Shown here piece by piece: positions 33,871-44,949 of a stretch of 64,000 nt of DNA; within the stretch, counting starts at the first letter, position 1, and the number at the start of each line of letters is the position of its first letter. Both the position numbers and the translations under genes were made by a program. The notes under the pieces were generated by a model. The model was not told the origin of the DNA. It did no database searches and was given only the letters and a program-made list of their open reading frames with translations. The DNA lies in the NCBI GenBank assembly GCA_031213475.1, contig JARUPZ010000023.1, positions 9,566,157-9,630,156 of the forward strand. Reading direction: 5' to 3'. The DNA is from Nereocystis luetkeana. Its lineage: Eukaryota > Sar > Phaeophyceae > Laminariales > Laminariaceae.

Positions 33871-34164
33871 GAGGGGGCATATGATGTTCGTCTTGCTGAT
33901 TTTTTATCTTGCCTAACTAAACGGCGAAAGAAAAAGAAGAACGGGTATATAATGAGCCCGTTGTTTTTGTCGGGAGCTGAAGGGATCGAGGAGGGGCTTT
34001 GCAGGGCGGCGACCTTGTTTCTTTCCCCCCCCTCCCCCCCCCCCCTCCATAGTTATCATCCTCTCTCTGCCTCCCTCCCTCCAGCTCTTGTTGACGCCAC
34101 ATACGTACTTACGGCGGGCGACCGAATGGAACGCTATATCTTGACAACAGTCGGGGCATGCGAG

Positions 34165-34530
34165 ACGGAAGGGGGGGGGGGGCGTACTCGATAGGAGAGA
34201 TGTACTCGATCTCATGCATGACCGTAGTCGTATGACCATAGACCATCGCATCCCTACAATGCCGGGACGGAGCATGTCGGGTTTTCACCGACCAGGCAGA
34301 CATTGATCTGCTTGGGGAGGGTGAACTCATGCCATGCATGGCCGTAGTCATATGACCGTAGACCCTAGCATCCCTACAATACTGTGATGGAGCACGTCGG
34401 GTTTTCACCGACCAGGCAGACATTGATCTGCTTGCACCAAGCGCGAAGCTCCGTGAGGTGCTTGTTGGGCGAATCGCGTGAAGGGTGAGAGCTGCATCCT
34501 ACTAAAAACCGCTTTTGAGGCGGGCTGGGG
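34165..34530 (+). repeat. G-headed repeats, two tandem partial copies
   Basis: A G tract, CGTACTCGATAGGAGAGATG, then TACTCGATCTCATGCATGAC and the core up to CACCGACCAGGCAGACATTG; a second copy starts at 34,318 and runs to GAAGGGTGAGAGCTGCATCC and CCGCTTTTGAGGCGGGCTGG. The end is fused to a (GGGGCTG)n tract (34,527-34,570). Confidence 0.85.
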
Positions 34531-34899
34531 GGGGCTGGGGGGGGCTGGGGGGGGCTGGGGCCGGGGGGGGGGAGGGGTCTCTTTAATTTATCGCCTGCTG
34601 AAGGCGGACGTTACGATCGCTCGTTTTGTTCGTGACGTGGGAGGGAAGAAGGTAAAAAAGAGTTGAGAGACCGCTCGTTGCAGTTTTTTTTTCCCGCCGT
34701 ATGATCCGTGTTTTGGCCGCTGTTCGCGCTGTACAAAATTTCGATGATGTTTTTAAAGGTTTTGTTATCTGCTTGGTACGCGGGCGGGGGAGGGGAGGCA
34801 GGGGGGCTGTTCTACATCGCTGCTGCTACTAATATTACTACTAGGTATGGTATACCGCACTACTCCCGGTGTTGTCCAGCCGCCCCCCCCCTCCCTTTC

Positions 34900-35010
34900 A
34901 CCACTTTCTCCCCCATCCCCCCCCCCCCTGCTCCATCCCGAAAGGGATGCGTGGTCAATGGTCAAATGACTAAGGCAAGCAACAAATGAGTACGCCCCCC
35001 CCCCTCGCCC
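34900..35010 (-). repeat. G-headed repeat (minus orientation)
   Basis: CCGAAAGGGATGCGTGGTCA, ATGGTCAAATGACTAAGGCA and AGCAACAAATGAGTACG then C runs; C tracts occur on both sides. Confidence 0.85.
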
Positions 35011-35499
35011 CCCCCCAGTCCCATCCCATCTTTCTTTCAAGCGGTTGTATTGGTTTTTTTTCGCCCTGGCGATGTCTTGGAAAAAAACACAATCCCCACA
35101 TACACCCTGGTCCAGGGTGTTTTCAGGGCGTAGTTATACTGCGTACATAGGGCGTTACGGTGGTAGCAGTGACGCTACAAGGCATCACACATTACGGACG
35201 AAAAATAGATATTAAACATACAACGGGGGGGGAGGGGGGGGGAGGGGAGAGGAGGGGAGGGGAGGGGAGGGTTATCAGTAAACCTCGCGCCGTCATTTAT
35301 GCTTTTCCCTCGTTTTTTTTTGTTTGGCCGTACCCCGCTTCCGTTCGAGGGCGGGAGGCAGGCGAGCAGCTTACGCGCTTGTGCGTAACCGCGCCCACCG
35401 CTACGATACCCTCTCTTATGACTTTTTTTCCCGTAGCGATGGGGCGTTTTTCTTTCTTTTTTTTCAATGTGGCGGGTCGCGTAAAAGGGGGGGGGCGTG

Positions 35500-35760
35500 G
35501 AACCAAACGGAGCGGAGATGAACCGAACGGAATCGAGCCGAATGGAGGTGCACCAAATGGGACCGAACGGAAACGGACCGAGTGGATACGATTCGAACCG
35601 AACGGGAATGGAACCGAACGGAAACGAACCGAACTGAACGGGGATGGAACCGAACGGAAACGGAAATAATGGATACGGTCCGAACCGAACGGAGATGAAC
35701 CGAACCGAACGTAAAGGGGCCCCGAACGCAAGCTAGCGGAACCGAGCGGAACCAAGCGAA
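35500..35760 (+). repeat. AACCGAACGG simple tandem repeat
   Basis: Imperfect repeats of GAACCGAACGGAAACG over about 250 bases. Long minus-strand frames here (Phe/Arg/Ser/Val-rich) are products of the repeat. Confidence 0.9.
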
Positions 35761-35769
35761 AAAAAAAAA

Positions 35770-37790
35770 AGAGTAAATATTTGAAGGTCTTTCTGAGGAT
35801 TCGCGCGGGGGACGGATGAACTCCCCCCCTCCACCGCCAGCCACCCAGCCAGCCCCCCTGCCGCCCATCATGTTGGATGGATGGTACGGTGTGCATCGTG
35901 TGTGCGTGTGTCTGTTTCGTGTCAACCCGCGTTCGTTCGTGGTTGCTGGGTCTCGGCCCGTCCGTTCATCTTCTTGGCCTTTCGACAACATCTGGATGGC
36001 GCGGAAGTGTGAGAGGGAACGGGACGGGACGGGTGGGATCTGTGTTGTGATCGAGAGGCTGGCGCAAAAATCACAGGGGGAATAAGAAGAGGATTTACTA
36101 TGAGTAGAGGGCACAGCAAGAAAAAAAAAAGAACGCGTTGATTTTGTGTGTCGCTGTGTGTATTGTGTTGTTTTTCGTTGTTTCTGCGCCGCCTGTTGGA
36201 AGTTTTGTTTTTCGCCCTCCCAGTGATTTATTGATTGTGTTGCCCGCTTCCGAGCAACAAGGGAAGAAGGCCGAGAGAGATGCTCTAGGGGGGGGGGGCG
36301 GGAGGGGGGGGTGTGGGGGGGGTGGGTGCGTTTCGTTCGGCTGGTATTTTTGTTTTGTCTGTTGTATGTGATGATGATGATGATCGATGCGTTTATTTGC
36401 TTTCGTCGTGGAGATAGAAAATAACTATCCACTCACTTGCTTAACTCTTCTGTTACTGCATGGTGTATTCTATTACAGAACAACCGATGGGTTTGGTTGA
36501 TTTATTGGTGTGGGTGGGTGAGTCGAATTGTTTGGTTTTTTGTCGATGATGGGTTGGTTGGCAGCCCGCCAGGTGCCGCGGCGGCGACGGCGACCGGTGA
36601 CGGGCGGTGGAGGTGGCTACTAACTAACCCACTGTTTTCCTGAGAGGTACATACATACACAGGTTTCCCTTGCTTTCTTCTCGTTTTTCCTGGGGCACCC
36701 GATTGACGGTGATGATGTCATGTATTTTTATGTGATGGTGCCTCCCAGCAGCTACGTTGTTGTAGCTCTGGAGCCTTTACGCACGGTGTTTTATTTAGTA
36801 CAGGTTGTTGGGCCACTTGGTCCGAAGAGAGTGTCTGCACTACGAGCGAGTTACATCCTGTCGGTCACGACGATGATGTGTGATGATGATGGTGGTGGTG
36901 ATGACGATGATGATATTGACAGCGATGACGGAGATAGATGGGCGGATGGATGACATGAGCCATCCGCCACCGTCCCACCGTCCCGGTAGGAAAAAAAAAA
37001 ACACGTAAAATTAGGCGAGCCTGTGGGCAGTCCAGATACGACGGTCGAGTACGGTTGGATGTTGGAGTATCGCGGTGAGAGAGAGGGGGGGGGGGCGACG
37101 GTAGAAAGCAACAATGAAGAGTCTTTTTGACGCACGAAAACGAAACGGCACAACAACATGAAACGAAGCGAAATGACACCGCATGATGATGACTTAAAAC
37201 GAAACGAGTGAAGCGGCACTATAGAGTAACTACATACTTCAGTATGTACGAAACAAAGCGAATTGAAGCGGCATGATACGATATGAAACGGCACTATACA
37301 ACGTGAAACGAATTGAAACGGCACACACAACAAGACGAACGGCACAACAGGCCTCAGCCAGAAGGACATCGACAACTGACAAAACACCCAAAACATACGA
37401 GACTGCTACTATAATACATACCACAGGTACATGCTACAAAAAACAATTCCAACATTTTTTTTTTTTCTCGTAGGTTTTCCGTCTGCACTACTCTAATTTA
37501 AATAAAAATACCCAACCATCGAAGAAAGTTGCCCCTGTTATTGTTGAAGCAGATTCTTGACCCTGGTTATCGCGATTCTTGAAGACGATTCTCGACCCCG
37601 ATTATTTTGCTACACAGTACCACCCTGATTACCGCGATTCCCGAAGATTGTTCTTAACCCCGATTATCCCGACTCTAACAAGACATGCATGTCGAGCATC
37701 GCGATTTTGTAAGAACGAACAACACTGAAAACGTCATCAGCTGCCCTAGGTCCGAAGGACCGATTGGGTTGTTGATACCCAACTCTGCAA
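35770..37790. other. No supported gene; simple-sequence stretches
   Basis: This stretch contains a G-rich tract (36,289-36,325), GAT/GAC-rich sequence (36,870-36,950), degenerate GAAACGAATTGAAACGGCAC repeats (37,110-37,350) and degenerate ATTCTTGA..CCCCGATTAT repeats (37,545-37,680). Open frames are short and unlike known proteins. Confidence 0.7.
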
Positions 37791-37793
37791 GCT

Positions 37794-37904
37794 ATTACGG
37801 GGGGGGCATAGTTAATAGGACCAAATATTGTTGGAAAAAATGGTTAAATATATATGTAGGTTTTTATGTATACCATAGGTCCTATTAACTATGTTCCCCC
37901 GTAG
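37794..37904. mobile_element. MITE family 1, copy g
   Basis: Left ATTACGGGGGGGGCATAGTT, right CCTATTAACTATGTTCCCCC then GTAG. The interior reads AGGACCAAATATTGTTGGAA and AAATATATATGTAGGTTTTT. The uninterrupted GGTCCTATTAACTATG makes it a good reference for insertions in copies d and j. Confidence 0.9.
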
Positions 37905-38299
37905 TCAGTACGACGAGTGGCGGGGTTTGCTTTGTTGGCGTACTGGTACATGCTGCTACAACAAACAGTATACTTGCTTACGTGGGCCTGCAGAGCTCAG
38001 TCGGCCTTAACCGTCGGGCAGATAAGCACATACCTGGTACGCATGGTCCCAGCTCGATGTGCTAACGGGATGGAAGCCACAAAACCTGCATGATCTACAG
38101 CAGTGTAGCACCACCACATGTCTCTGTTAAGATCACGGACAGCGGGGGACTTTAGTATCCCTGGACAGGTCTGCTTATTAAGTCGGTACTCGTTGGTACT
38201 CACGTTGTTGTTTGCTTAGAGATAGAAGAAGAACAGTTTTATTCCTTTCGTGCACGACGGAGACTGAGACCACGCTCGTGTCTCTCTGGGAAACCCCTG

Positions 38300-38580
38300 C
38301 TTTTCCACCTAAGATACGCCTTCCAAGTACTACAAATACGATCCCAGTGCCTAAACCCAGGTAATTACCGGGCTTTCAACCTCATACAAAGCAGTATCAT
38401 AGCACTAGCCCACTCTGATGAGCCGTATATAAGCATAATGATGGGAATTCATGGAAACCGCGCTATTCCACGAACTAGAACATGAGCCGAAGATGCGGCT
38501 CCTCAAAACCCACTCCCACACCTCTGAACGGCAAGGCAATGAAGCCGGCAAAGTACGTAAAAAAAACATGAAAGGAAGAC
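38300..38580 (+). repeat. Dispersed repeat A, copy 1
   Basis: GGAAACCGCGCTATTCCACG, CGAAGATGCGGCTCCTC, AAAACCCACTCCCACACCTC and GGCAAGGCAATGAAGCCGGC resemble, in order, sequence at 61,340-61,465 (CGAAGATGCGGCGCTTC, ACAACCCACTCCCCCATCTC, GCAAGGCAGAAGCCGATTAA). Function unknown; possibly a retroelement fragment. Confidence 0.5.
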
Positions 38581-38817
38581 GCAGGAAGGAATCGTCAACG
38601 ATTTCCAGCAATATCATAACATCTCCGGAGTTGATCTGCACTATATATATGCAGATCCTCCACGAGCATTGTACCTCATCGGCAGGTTGTTGGAACCTAC
38701 AGCGAATCATCTAGTTAATCTAACATGAGCAGATCACGATCTGTCTGGTGTGCGGAACCTTCGCTCGTGAAAATGAAAAACAACGTGCGGTGAACACCTA
38801 CTGCACGAGGGGATGGA

Positions 38818-39174
38818 ATGGAAATGACAAACATTACAGTGACAGAGGGAGGGGCTTGCCATAATGTATGGGCTGTACCTGAAGTCGAGCAGCATCGATA
38901 TTTTGTGGCTGATTGTTGCGACCGAATCTGCCACGAAAAACATTTAGTGGCGCTGCACTACTACGGAGCAGTTGATTGCGCCGGTGGCTGCGACAAGTCC
39001 TGCACAGCTACGCAGGGGAAAAAATCAGGCCAATGTAGTTCACTGACGCTGCGCTACGATCGATTGTTTGGCGTGCGTGTGTTTCCAACATTTTTTTTAA
39101 GCAGCGGGAGAAAAGCAGGTCAGATTAAATACGTTGACCTGGATTTCAATTTAATTATTTCGTACTGGAAATAG
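38818..39174 (+). CDS. Possible small Cys-rich protein (hypothetical)
   Basis: An intact 118-codon frame from ATG to stop with about ten Cys in its first 75 residues (for example FVADCCDRICHEKH, DCAGGCDKSCTATQ). No signal peptide is evident and no family is recognised. The second half is less Cys-rich. Intronless single-frame status and lack of context make a chance frame quite possible. Confidence 0.25.
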   Translation: MEMTNITVTEGGACHNVWAVPEVEQHRYFVADCCDRICHEKHLVALHYYGAVDCAGGCDKSCTATQGKKSGQCSSLTLRYDRLFGVRVFPTFFLSSGRKAGQIKYVDLDFNLIISYWK

Positions 39175-39284
39175 AGGTAATTTTTTTTTCTGATTTTCCG
39201 TCTTCGGGCACACGAAATCATTGATCAACGTTGCCCTGCATACAGTTTCATTAACTATTGGTGTATATTTTTGCGGCAAATCAT

Positions 39285-39410
39285 AGGGGGTGTACTCGAT
39301 AGGAGAGATGTACTCGATCTCATGCATGGCCGTAGTCGTATGACCATAGACTCTCGCATCCTTACAATGTCGGGACGGAGCATGTCGGGTTTTCACCGAC
39401 CAGGTGGGGG
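39285..39410 (+). repeat. G-headed repeat core without a long G head
   Basis: GGGGGTGTACTCGATAGGAG, AGATGTACTCGATCTCATGC, ATGGCCGTAGTCGTATGACC and the core ending CACCGACCAGG then a G tract. It carries the same duplicated TACTCGAT head as copies at 34,180, 58,105 and 58,630. Confidence 0.85.
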
Positions 39411-40400
39411 GGGGAATTCCAAACGAGACGCGGGTGGGAGTCTCAACGCCCGCCGCTGCACGGAAACTATTCCTCCTCCAGCGTAGTCTATAGGCCCGTC
39501 CCCACTGCAGCCCACATCCCCACACCATGATTGCATTATCTCCGGCCAACTCAGGGCAGGAACACTAAGAACAAAAATGGAACAGAAACTAAGTTTCTAT
39601 CTTCGCGTGTCATACAGCACACCGTGTCCGGGGAGCACTGCATATGTTTTTACTAAACCATCGAAAATGACATCGTGTAGCGCGCACTTCGTACAAGACG
39701 ACGTGTCCGCGCAGCGCTGGACTAAGAAATGCTGAACTTATGCTGGTGGGTGAATGATGGCGCACATGGGCCCAAAGTCTGAGTAGGGTAGGGCGACTCT
39801 TCTTCCTCTACGTACAAACGACACGTTTCTTGACGTCGCCCCCAAGAAAATCAATCGAGTGGGGGGTCGTATTGAAATGTTTGGTGTGGTTGCTGGCAAA
39901 GACCATTACTGGATACTGGTACTTTAACTATTATGTATGGCAACATCAACCACAACACAGCAACACGTGTAGCAACAACAACCAACTACGACTGACAGCG
40001 GCAGCAGCAATAGCGACAGCATAAACACAGCACCACACCAACATCAAACAACAACATAAACAACAACCACAAAAATAGCAAACAACGACAACGAAAATAA
40101 CATCAAACAACAACAACTTCGTTTCATGGCCATACCCCCCCCCCCCCCCCCACACCCCACCCCGTGCATCATGCCCCCCCCCCCCCCCCCCATCCCACAG
40201 GCCTTTAAAAGAATAACGACAGGCATGACGCTAATGGGTGTCTCATGGCTCACGGCACAAGAGGACAAGAGGACACGAGGAATGTTGCTGAGCGCCATGA
40301 AACCGTCTTATAATACGGCGAGTCTCGCCTGGGACGCAACAATTTTTGCCGCACATTCTAACCCCGAAATGGCGTCCACAGCCCCCCTCTTCAGCGAGCG

Positions 40401-40526
40401 CGCAGTCGGCGCTTCGTCTCGACGGAGGAACGAGGTTGTTTTTTTGTTTCCCCCGTGTTTCCGCGCAGTCGGCGCTTCGTCTCGACGGACGAACGAGGTT
40501 GTTTTTTTGTTTCCCCCGTGTTTTCG
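40401..40526 (+). repeat. 63-bp tandem duplication
   Basis: CGCAGTCGGCGCTTCGTCTC, GACGGAGGAACGAGGTTGTT, then a T/C tail to CCCCCGTGTTT occurs twice with a period of 63 bases; only a few bases differ (GGAGG/GGACG). Because 63 is divisible by three it keeps the surrounding plus-strand frame open. Confidence 0.95.
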
Positions 40527-40588
40527 TACGTCTTTCATATCTTCCTTACTGGGTAGGTCAGTGCTTTCTTGCTGTCGTTCCGGTGTAC

Positions 40589-40800
40589 CTCCTCCTCCTC
40601 CTCTTCCTCCTCCTCCTCCTCCTCCTCCTCCTCCTCCTCCTCCTCCTCTTCCTCCTCCTCCTCCTCCTCCTCCTCTTCCTCCTCCTCCTCCTCCCCCTCC
40701 TCCTCCTCCTCTCCCTCCTCCTCCTCCTCCTCCTCCTCCTCCTCCTCCTCCTCTTCCTCCTCCTCCTCCTTCTCCTCCTCCTTCTCCTCCTCCTTCTCCC
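40589..40800 (+). repeat. (CTC)n microsatellite
   Basis: About 70 CTC units with CTT and CCC variants. It encodes poly-Pro, poly-Leu or poly-Ser on one strand and poly-Glu on the other, which creates the long frames here. Confidence 0.98.
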
Positions 40801-41084
40801 CTTGCTCCTGCTCCTGACGATTTTTACCGGTCTTTTGGCTCAAGAGCTTATCCGTCTCCCATGTCAATGTTTTGTCTCGAGAGGAAGTCGTCGTAGTATT
40901 AAAGCGGGTGCGGTGGCCGACAGTTTTATTGGTGGTGTCGTTGGCCGATTTTTTTCTGCAACTATATATCACAACCGGATAAGAAATGTCCATGAACCAA
41001 TTAATGGAGTTGTAAAGGTTTTTGTGGGCGCTAGTTCCCTCGAACGCTGTCAAGTTGTCTTTTTTGCGGTCACTCCTACAACCC

Positions 41085-41200
41085 CCCTCCCCCCCCCCCC
41101 CCCCCGCCCCCCTCTCCGAAAGGGATGCGTGGTCAATGGTCAAATGACTAAGGCAAGCAACAAATGAGTACGCCTCGCCCCCCCCCCCCCCCCCTCCCGC
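41085..41200 (-). repeat. G-headed repeat (minus orientation)
   Basis: CCGAAAGGGATGCGTGGTCA, ATGGTCAAATGACTAAGGCA and AGCAACAAATGAGTACG, flanked on both sides by C tracts; almost identical to the copy at 34,900-35,010. Confidence 0.88.
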
Positions 41201-41219
41201 CCCCTCCCGCGTGCTGCCT

Positions 41220-44200
41220 CCCCTTCAAGAACAAACTGCTAACCTAAAAAAAAACACGCGCGATGGGTAGCGGTTGCGCTTGTAAAAGCACCTCCCACGC
41301 CGGGCTCCTCGACGTACACTTGGGAGTCACCCAAGAATATCTTTGCACCCGATGTGTGTTTGATGATACTATTAATACAGTATTTGCAAGCCCATTTGAT
41401 TGTGCATTTGTATCTGTTTGCAGAAGCCCGTTTGAGATGTGTCTTTGCATGTGTTTGCAAGCCCATCTGATTGTCTACTGGCAATTGATTCCACTAACAC
41501 CGTGTTGCGTTTCGGGCTCAGCCAATATTTTTCCCACGGTCGGTTTGGTGCGGCGGGCACGGGGCTCAGAAAATTTTGTTGTACCCCCACACCAGTACAC
41601 CGTAACAGCACGCGTACGATGTCACCAGTACCATGACTGACCGATCGGCACCATAAGCAAATGTTATCGCATGGGCGAAACACGGTGGGGCGATGGGGGG
41701 GGGGGGGAGGAGGGGGGTCGATTTCAAGGCGTTGGCGCAACAAAACGCGTTTGCTTGCCTATTGAAAGAACGAACCGCCCCCTACTCCGTGTGTGTTGGG
41801 GGGGTGATGACCGAGCTGTCAGCATATCACCAAAACTTCGGTTAAATATAAATTCCCTGCTCAAGCTTTTTATCCTGGAGGGCACCGCAGTTCGCTCTCG
41901 CGCATGACGCGTCTGGCGGGGGCGCTCCAACGGCCGTGCACATTTTTTTACAGGAAACAGTCCGCGATCCTGTCGCGACAATTGCATCAAAACGCGCTTG
42001 TTGAGGGCGAGGCCGAGACACGGCAAAGTTTTTATTTCCCAGGCCGGTTCCTTCTCCGGACTATCAACAACATCCTCATCATCATCAGGCCTTTGATGTT
42101 CTCACCTGCTGTTTCTTGAGCGCGAGCGGAGTGCCCTCCTAGCTATACCAGGGTTTTACCCGTAGCGCCTGAAAGGTCCCCTAAAGACACCCTCAGATTA
42201 CCAGCAATCCAGATGCTGAAACGGCGAACGAACGCGGATGATAAAACGATGCTAACAAAAAAACGCTCACGAAGGCGGTGGTGTGAACGATAAACTCGCC
42301 CCCACTGCATCGAACGCCGACCAGGTACCGGGCACCGGGCACCGGGCGTTTATGTATTATCCCCGAATCGCCCGCCTCGAAGGGACACACGCCTCCTCCC
42401 AAGGACAGGTTTTGTTCGAAAAATGGGTTCCGCTACGTGCGGGACTGGTCGGCGTAAAAATTTGTGCAAACCGTGTGTCGTCAATCAATTTCAACCTTTC
42501 ACGTCGGTCTAGACCAACCCGACCGCAGGCCTAACCCTGCACTAACCCTAACCCTGACCCTGACCCTATCCCGATGCCAAAGCCGAACCCATTCCCTTGG
42601 GAGGCTCGAGGTCGGCAAGGTCAGTCACGCGGTCTCCGCCGCGTGTTTAGGCGACGTTTTTTACAAAACAAAAAAAACGGCGGCCGAAAGGCCTGCCTGC
42701 ATCCTGCACAAAACTTTGTGCCGTCCCGTCCTGCACATATAAGGGCGAGTCTCGAAGTATGCCTGCAGTGAACACATCAATCCATGGAAAATGCTCAATA
42801 CTTTCAGGCCAACACGACTGGGCACATACACTCGATCAACAGCACATGAGCCCGATCGCGCATGCGCATGTACGTTTGACTTTTTGTCTTCCTTTTGCTT
42901 GGTGGTGTTGAGAAAACACCAGGTTGATTTATGTTTTTACGACGTGAAAGAGACGCCCCGAATCACTTGTGCAACGTCTCTCTCTCAACCTCCAAAAGTC
43001 ACGACAGGGAGCTTCCGACAGCCCAACCCCTGCCCATACATTTGGACCCTCCGCGTGCGCGGCTGGTTCGGACAGCCACGACGCATCACTGTTTTTTAAC
43101 CCTGCCGCCACCCCCCCTCCTCCCCCTATCTCCCCGATGCATGACAAAATGTGCCGGCGCAAAATAAACCGGGACATGTTCCGGCAACCGCTTGCACCTT
43201 CCATGTAGAAACAAGCGGGTCCCGCCTTCTCGTCCTGCGTGTACCTCTTGGCGCTGCATCGCATCTTCAAACCACTGGCGCCCAAAAAAGTCCTCTTGAC
43301 CTTTTTGGCTCGTTTCTCGGCGGTTCCTGGATCGGGTCATACCTCGCGGGTCAGGTCGGGTCGAGTCGGGTCACCCGTGAAAAATTGAAAACCTCCTGAC
43401 CTGACCCGACCCGACCCGACCCGACCCGACCCGACCGACCCGTGAGATTTTAAAAGCTTCCTGACCCGTCAAGAGTCCTGAACCCTTCTCGGGTGGTTCC
43501 CTGGCGGTTACGTACCTCCAAACCACCCTCCAGCGTGTCGCGCCCGCCAGTACGGCTCTAGGAAATCGTTCAACCCGCCGACGCCCCCACCACTTGCCTC
43601 TCTCCTCTCCTCCCATCGTTGATCAGCGAAAGCCCGCCTCTGACCTACGCACCTACCAGGAAGTTGAAATCTTCGATGCCTTTGCCCCGCCCCTTGCCCT
43701 CCACCCCGCTAAGAAACGACCCCGGCGTAGGTCAAGGGCTGTGGGCTGTGGTCCAAGCCCATGCACGTTTCCTCCGATAAGACGTGATGGCACGTCGAGT
43801 TGCAAGCGAAGCAAAACAAAATGCTTGATGAGCCCCCGCGTCTTGCTCCCCGGGCGGCCGCGACGATTCCGTCCCTGTTTGGGCGCCGTCCCCACCATAC
43901 TCCGTCTCCAAGAGGCTCCCTGTCGTGATGGGTTGGTTGAGGCACACCCGTAGAGATAGCTGATCGACCTGCTTCTGTGGGCGCGGGGACACACGGAGGG
44001 AGAGAGGGAGGGAGGGAGGGTGCGGAGGTGTGTAGGCTGCGTTCATTGCATGTCACGTGGGAGAGTTCTATACGGATGTGTGCACGAGGGGGCGTGGGGA
44101 AAACATCGACATGTGTCTGCGACAGGTTGCATATGGCGGAAGACCCGCTTCGAAGAAATAAGCCGTGTTCTGATGCCGTACCCAGCTCCACCGCTACTGC

Positions 44201-44520
44201 CATATCAGGTGCATACTACTGTGGCAGTAAATATGCCTATTTTACAGTAAAAGTGCCTATTTACTACAGTAGTAGTATATATGCCCCAGCGGAACACTCC
44301 CTAGAGAACACCACCCGGGACTACGCTCGCACAACAGACACGCCCAAATCCCCGAACCAGCGAAGAAGAGAGTCGGGAAATCGATAAAATAAATCTCTAG
44401 AGTTACCTCTCCAGAACCTCGAAGAAAATTCCGGGCGTGTCTTCAGTGTTTCACCATGGGTGGGGCCAGACCGCCTGCTGTGAACGGCAGCAGGATGGGA
44501 TCAGCGTAGCTTCGCGTGTC
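41220..44520. other. No supported gene
   Basis: Contains a degenerate AAGCCCATTTGATTGTGTTT repeat (41,389-41,475), a telomere-like CCCTAA/CCCTGA patch (42,536-42,572), a GGGTC/GACCC hairpin (43,348-43,442) and several open frames of 70-120 codons in all frames with no recognisable domain. Base composition in parts (43,480-43,970) is exon-like, so unrecognised exons cannot be excluded. Confidence 0.6.
43348..43442. repeat. GGGTC / GACCC inverted simple repeat
   Basis: GGGTCAGGTCGGGTCGAGTC on the left and TGACCTGACCCGACCCGACC on the right, separated by about 24 bases (CACCCGTGAAAAATTGAAAA). The right arm is a longer (GACCC)n run. Confidence 0.85.
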
Positions 44521-44524
44521 AGCT

Positions 44525-44640
44525 CGGGGGGGGGGGTGGGGGGGCGTACTCATTTGCTGTTTGCCTTCGTCACTTGACCCTTGACCATGCATCCCTTTCG
44601 AGAAGGAGCACCGCTCCTACTTCTTATCAGAAACATCTCC
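44525..44640 (+). repeat. G-headed repeat, TTTGTTGCTTGCC subfamily
   Basis: G tracts, CGTACTCATTTGCTGTTTGC, CACTTGACCCTTGACCATGC and CGAGAAGGAGCACCGCTCCT. Degraded but complete head. Confidence 0.82.
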
Positions 44641-44949
44641 CAACACCAGGGGGATATCCTGCTAGAGGTTGGTGTGTCGGGTGTCAGGGCACCTTCTAGC
44701 TACGAAGCTTGGCTGAGCAGACCACCACATGCGCCCTGGGATGCATCAAATACATATCAGTACCAGGCATATATATACAGGGTTCGACACTTGCGAATAG
44801 AATAACTCCCGGCAGTACTCACGGAAAGGGGGGGGTTGCACCACTCGGTCTTGGTGATAGCCAGGGCGTACTGTCTCCTGCAGAGAATCCTTCGCTGGCG
44901 AAGTTGCCGCGGCGCCTTTAACGGCTGTTGGTTTGGTCGGTGGGGGATC

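Noticed and set aside
33488-33880. Minus-strand frames rich in Cys, Ala, Phe and Ser
   Set aside because: Periodic translation of the GCAGATTGAAGC minisatellite.
35464-36432. 322-codon minus-strand frame
   Set aside because: Half of it is the AACCGAACGG simple repeat read backwards; the remainder has no domain.
40535-41143. Long frames on both strands (poly-Glu on minus, poly-Pro/Leu/Ser on plus) around 40.1-41.2 kb
   Set aside because: They are produced by the (CTC)n microsatellite, and the minus-strand frame begins inside a G-headed repeat.
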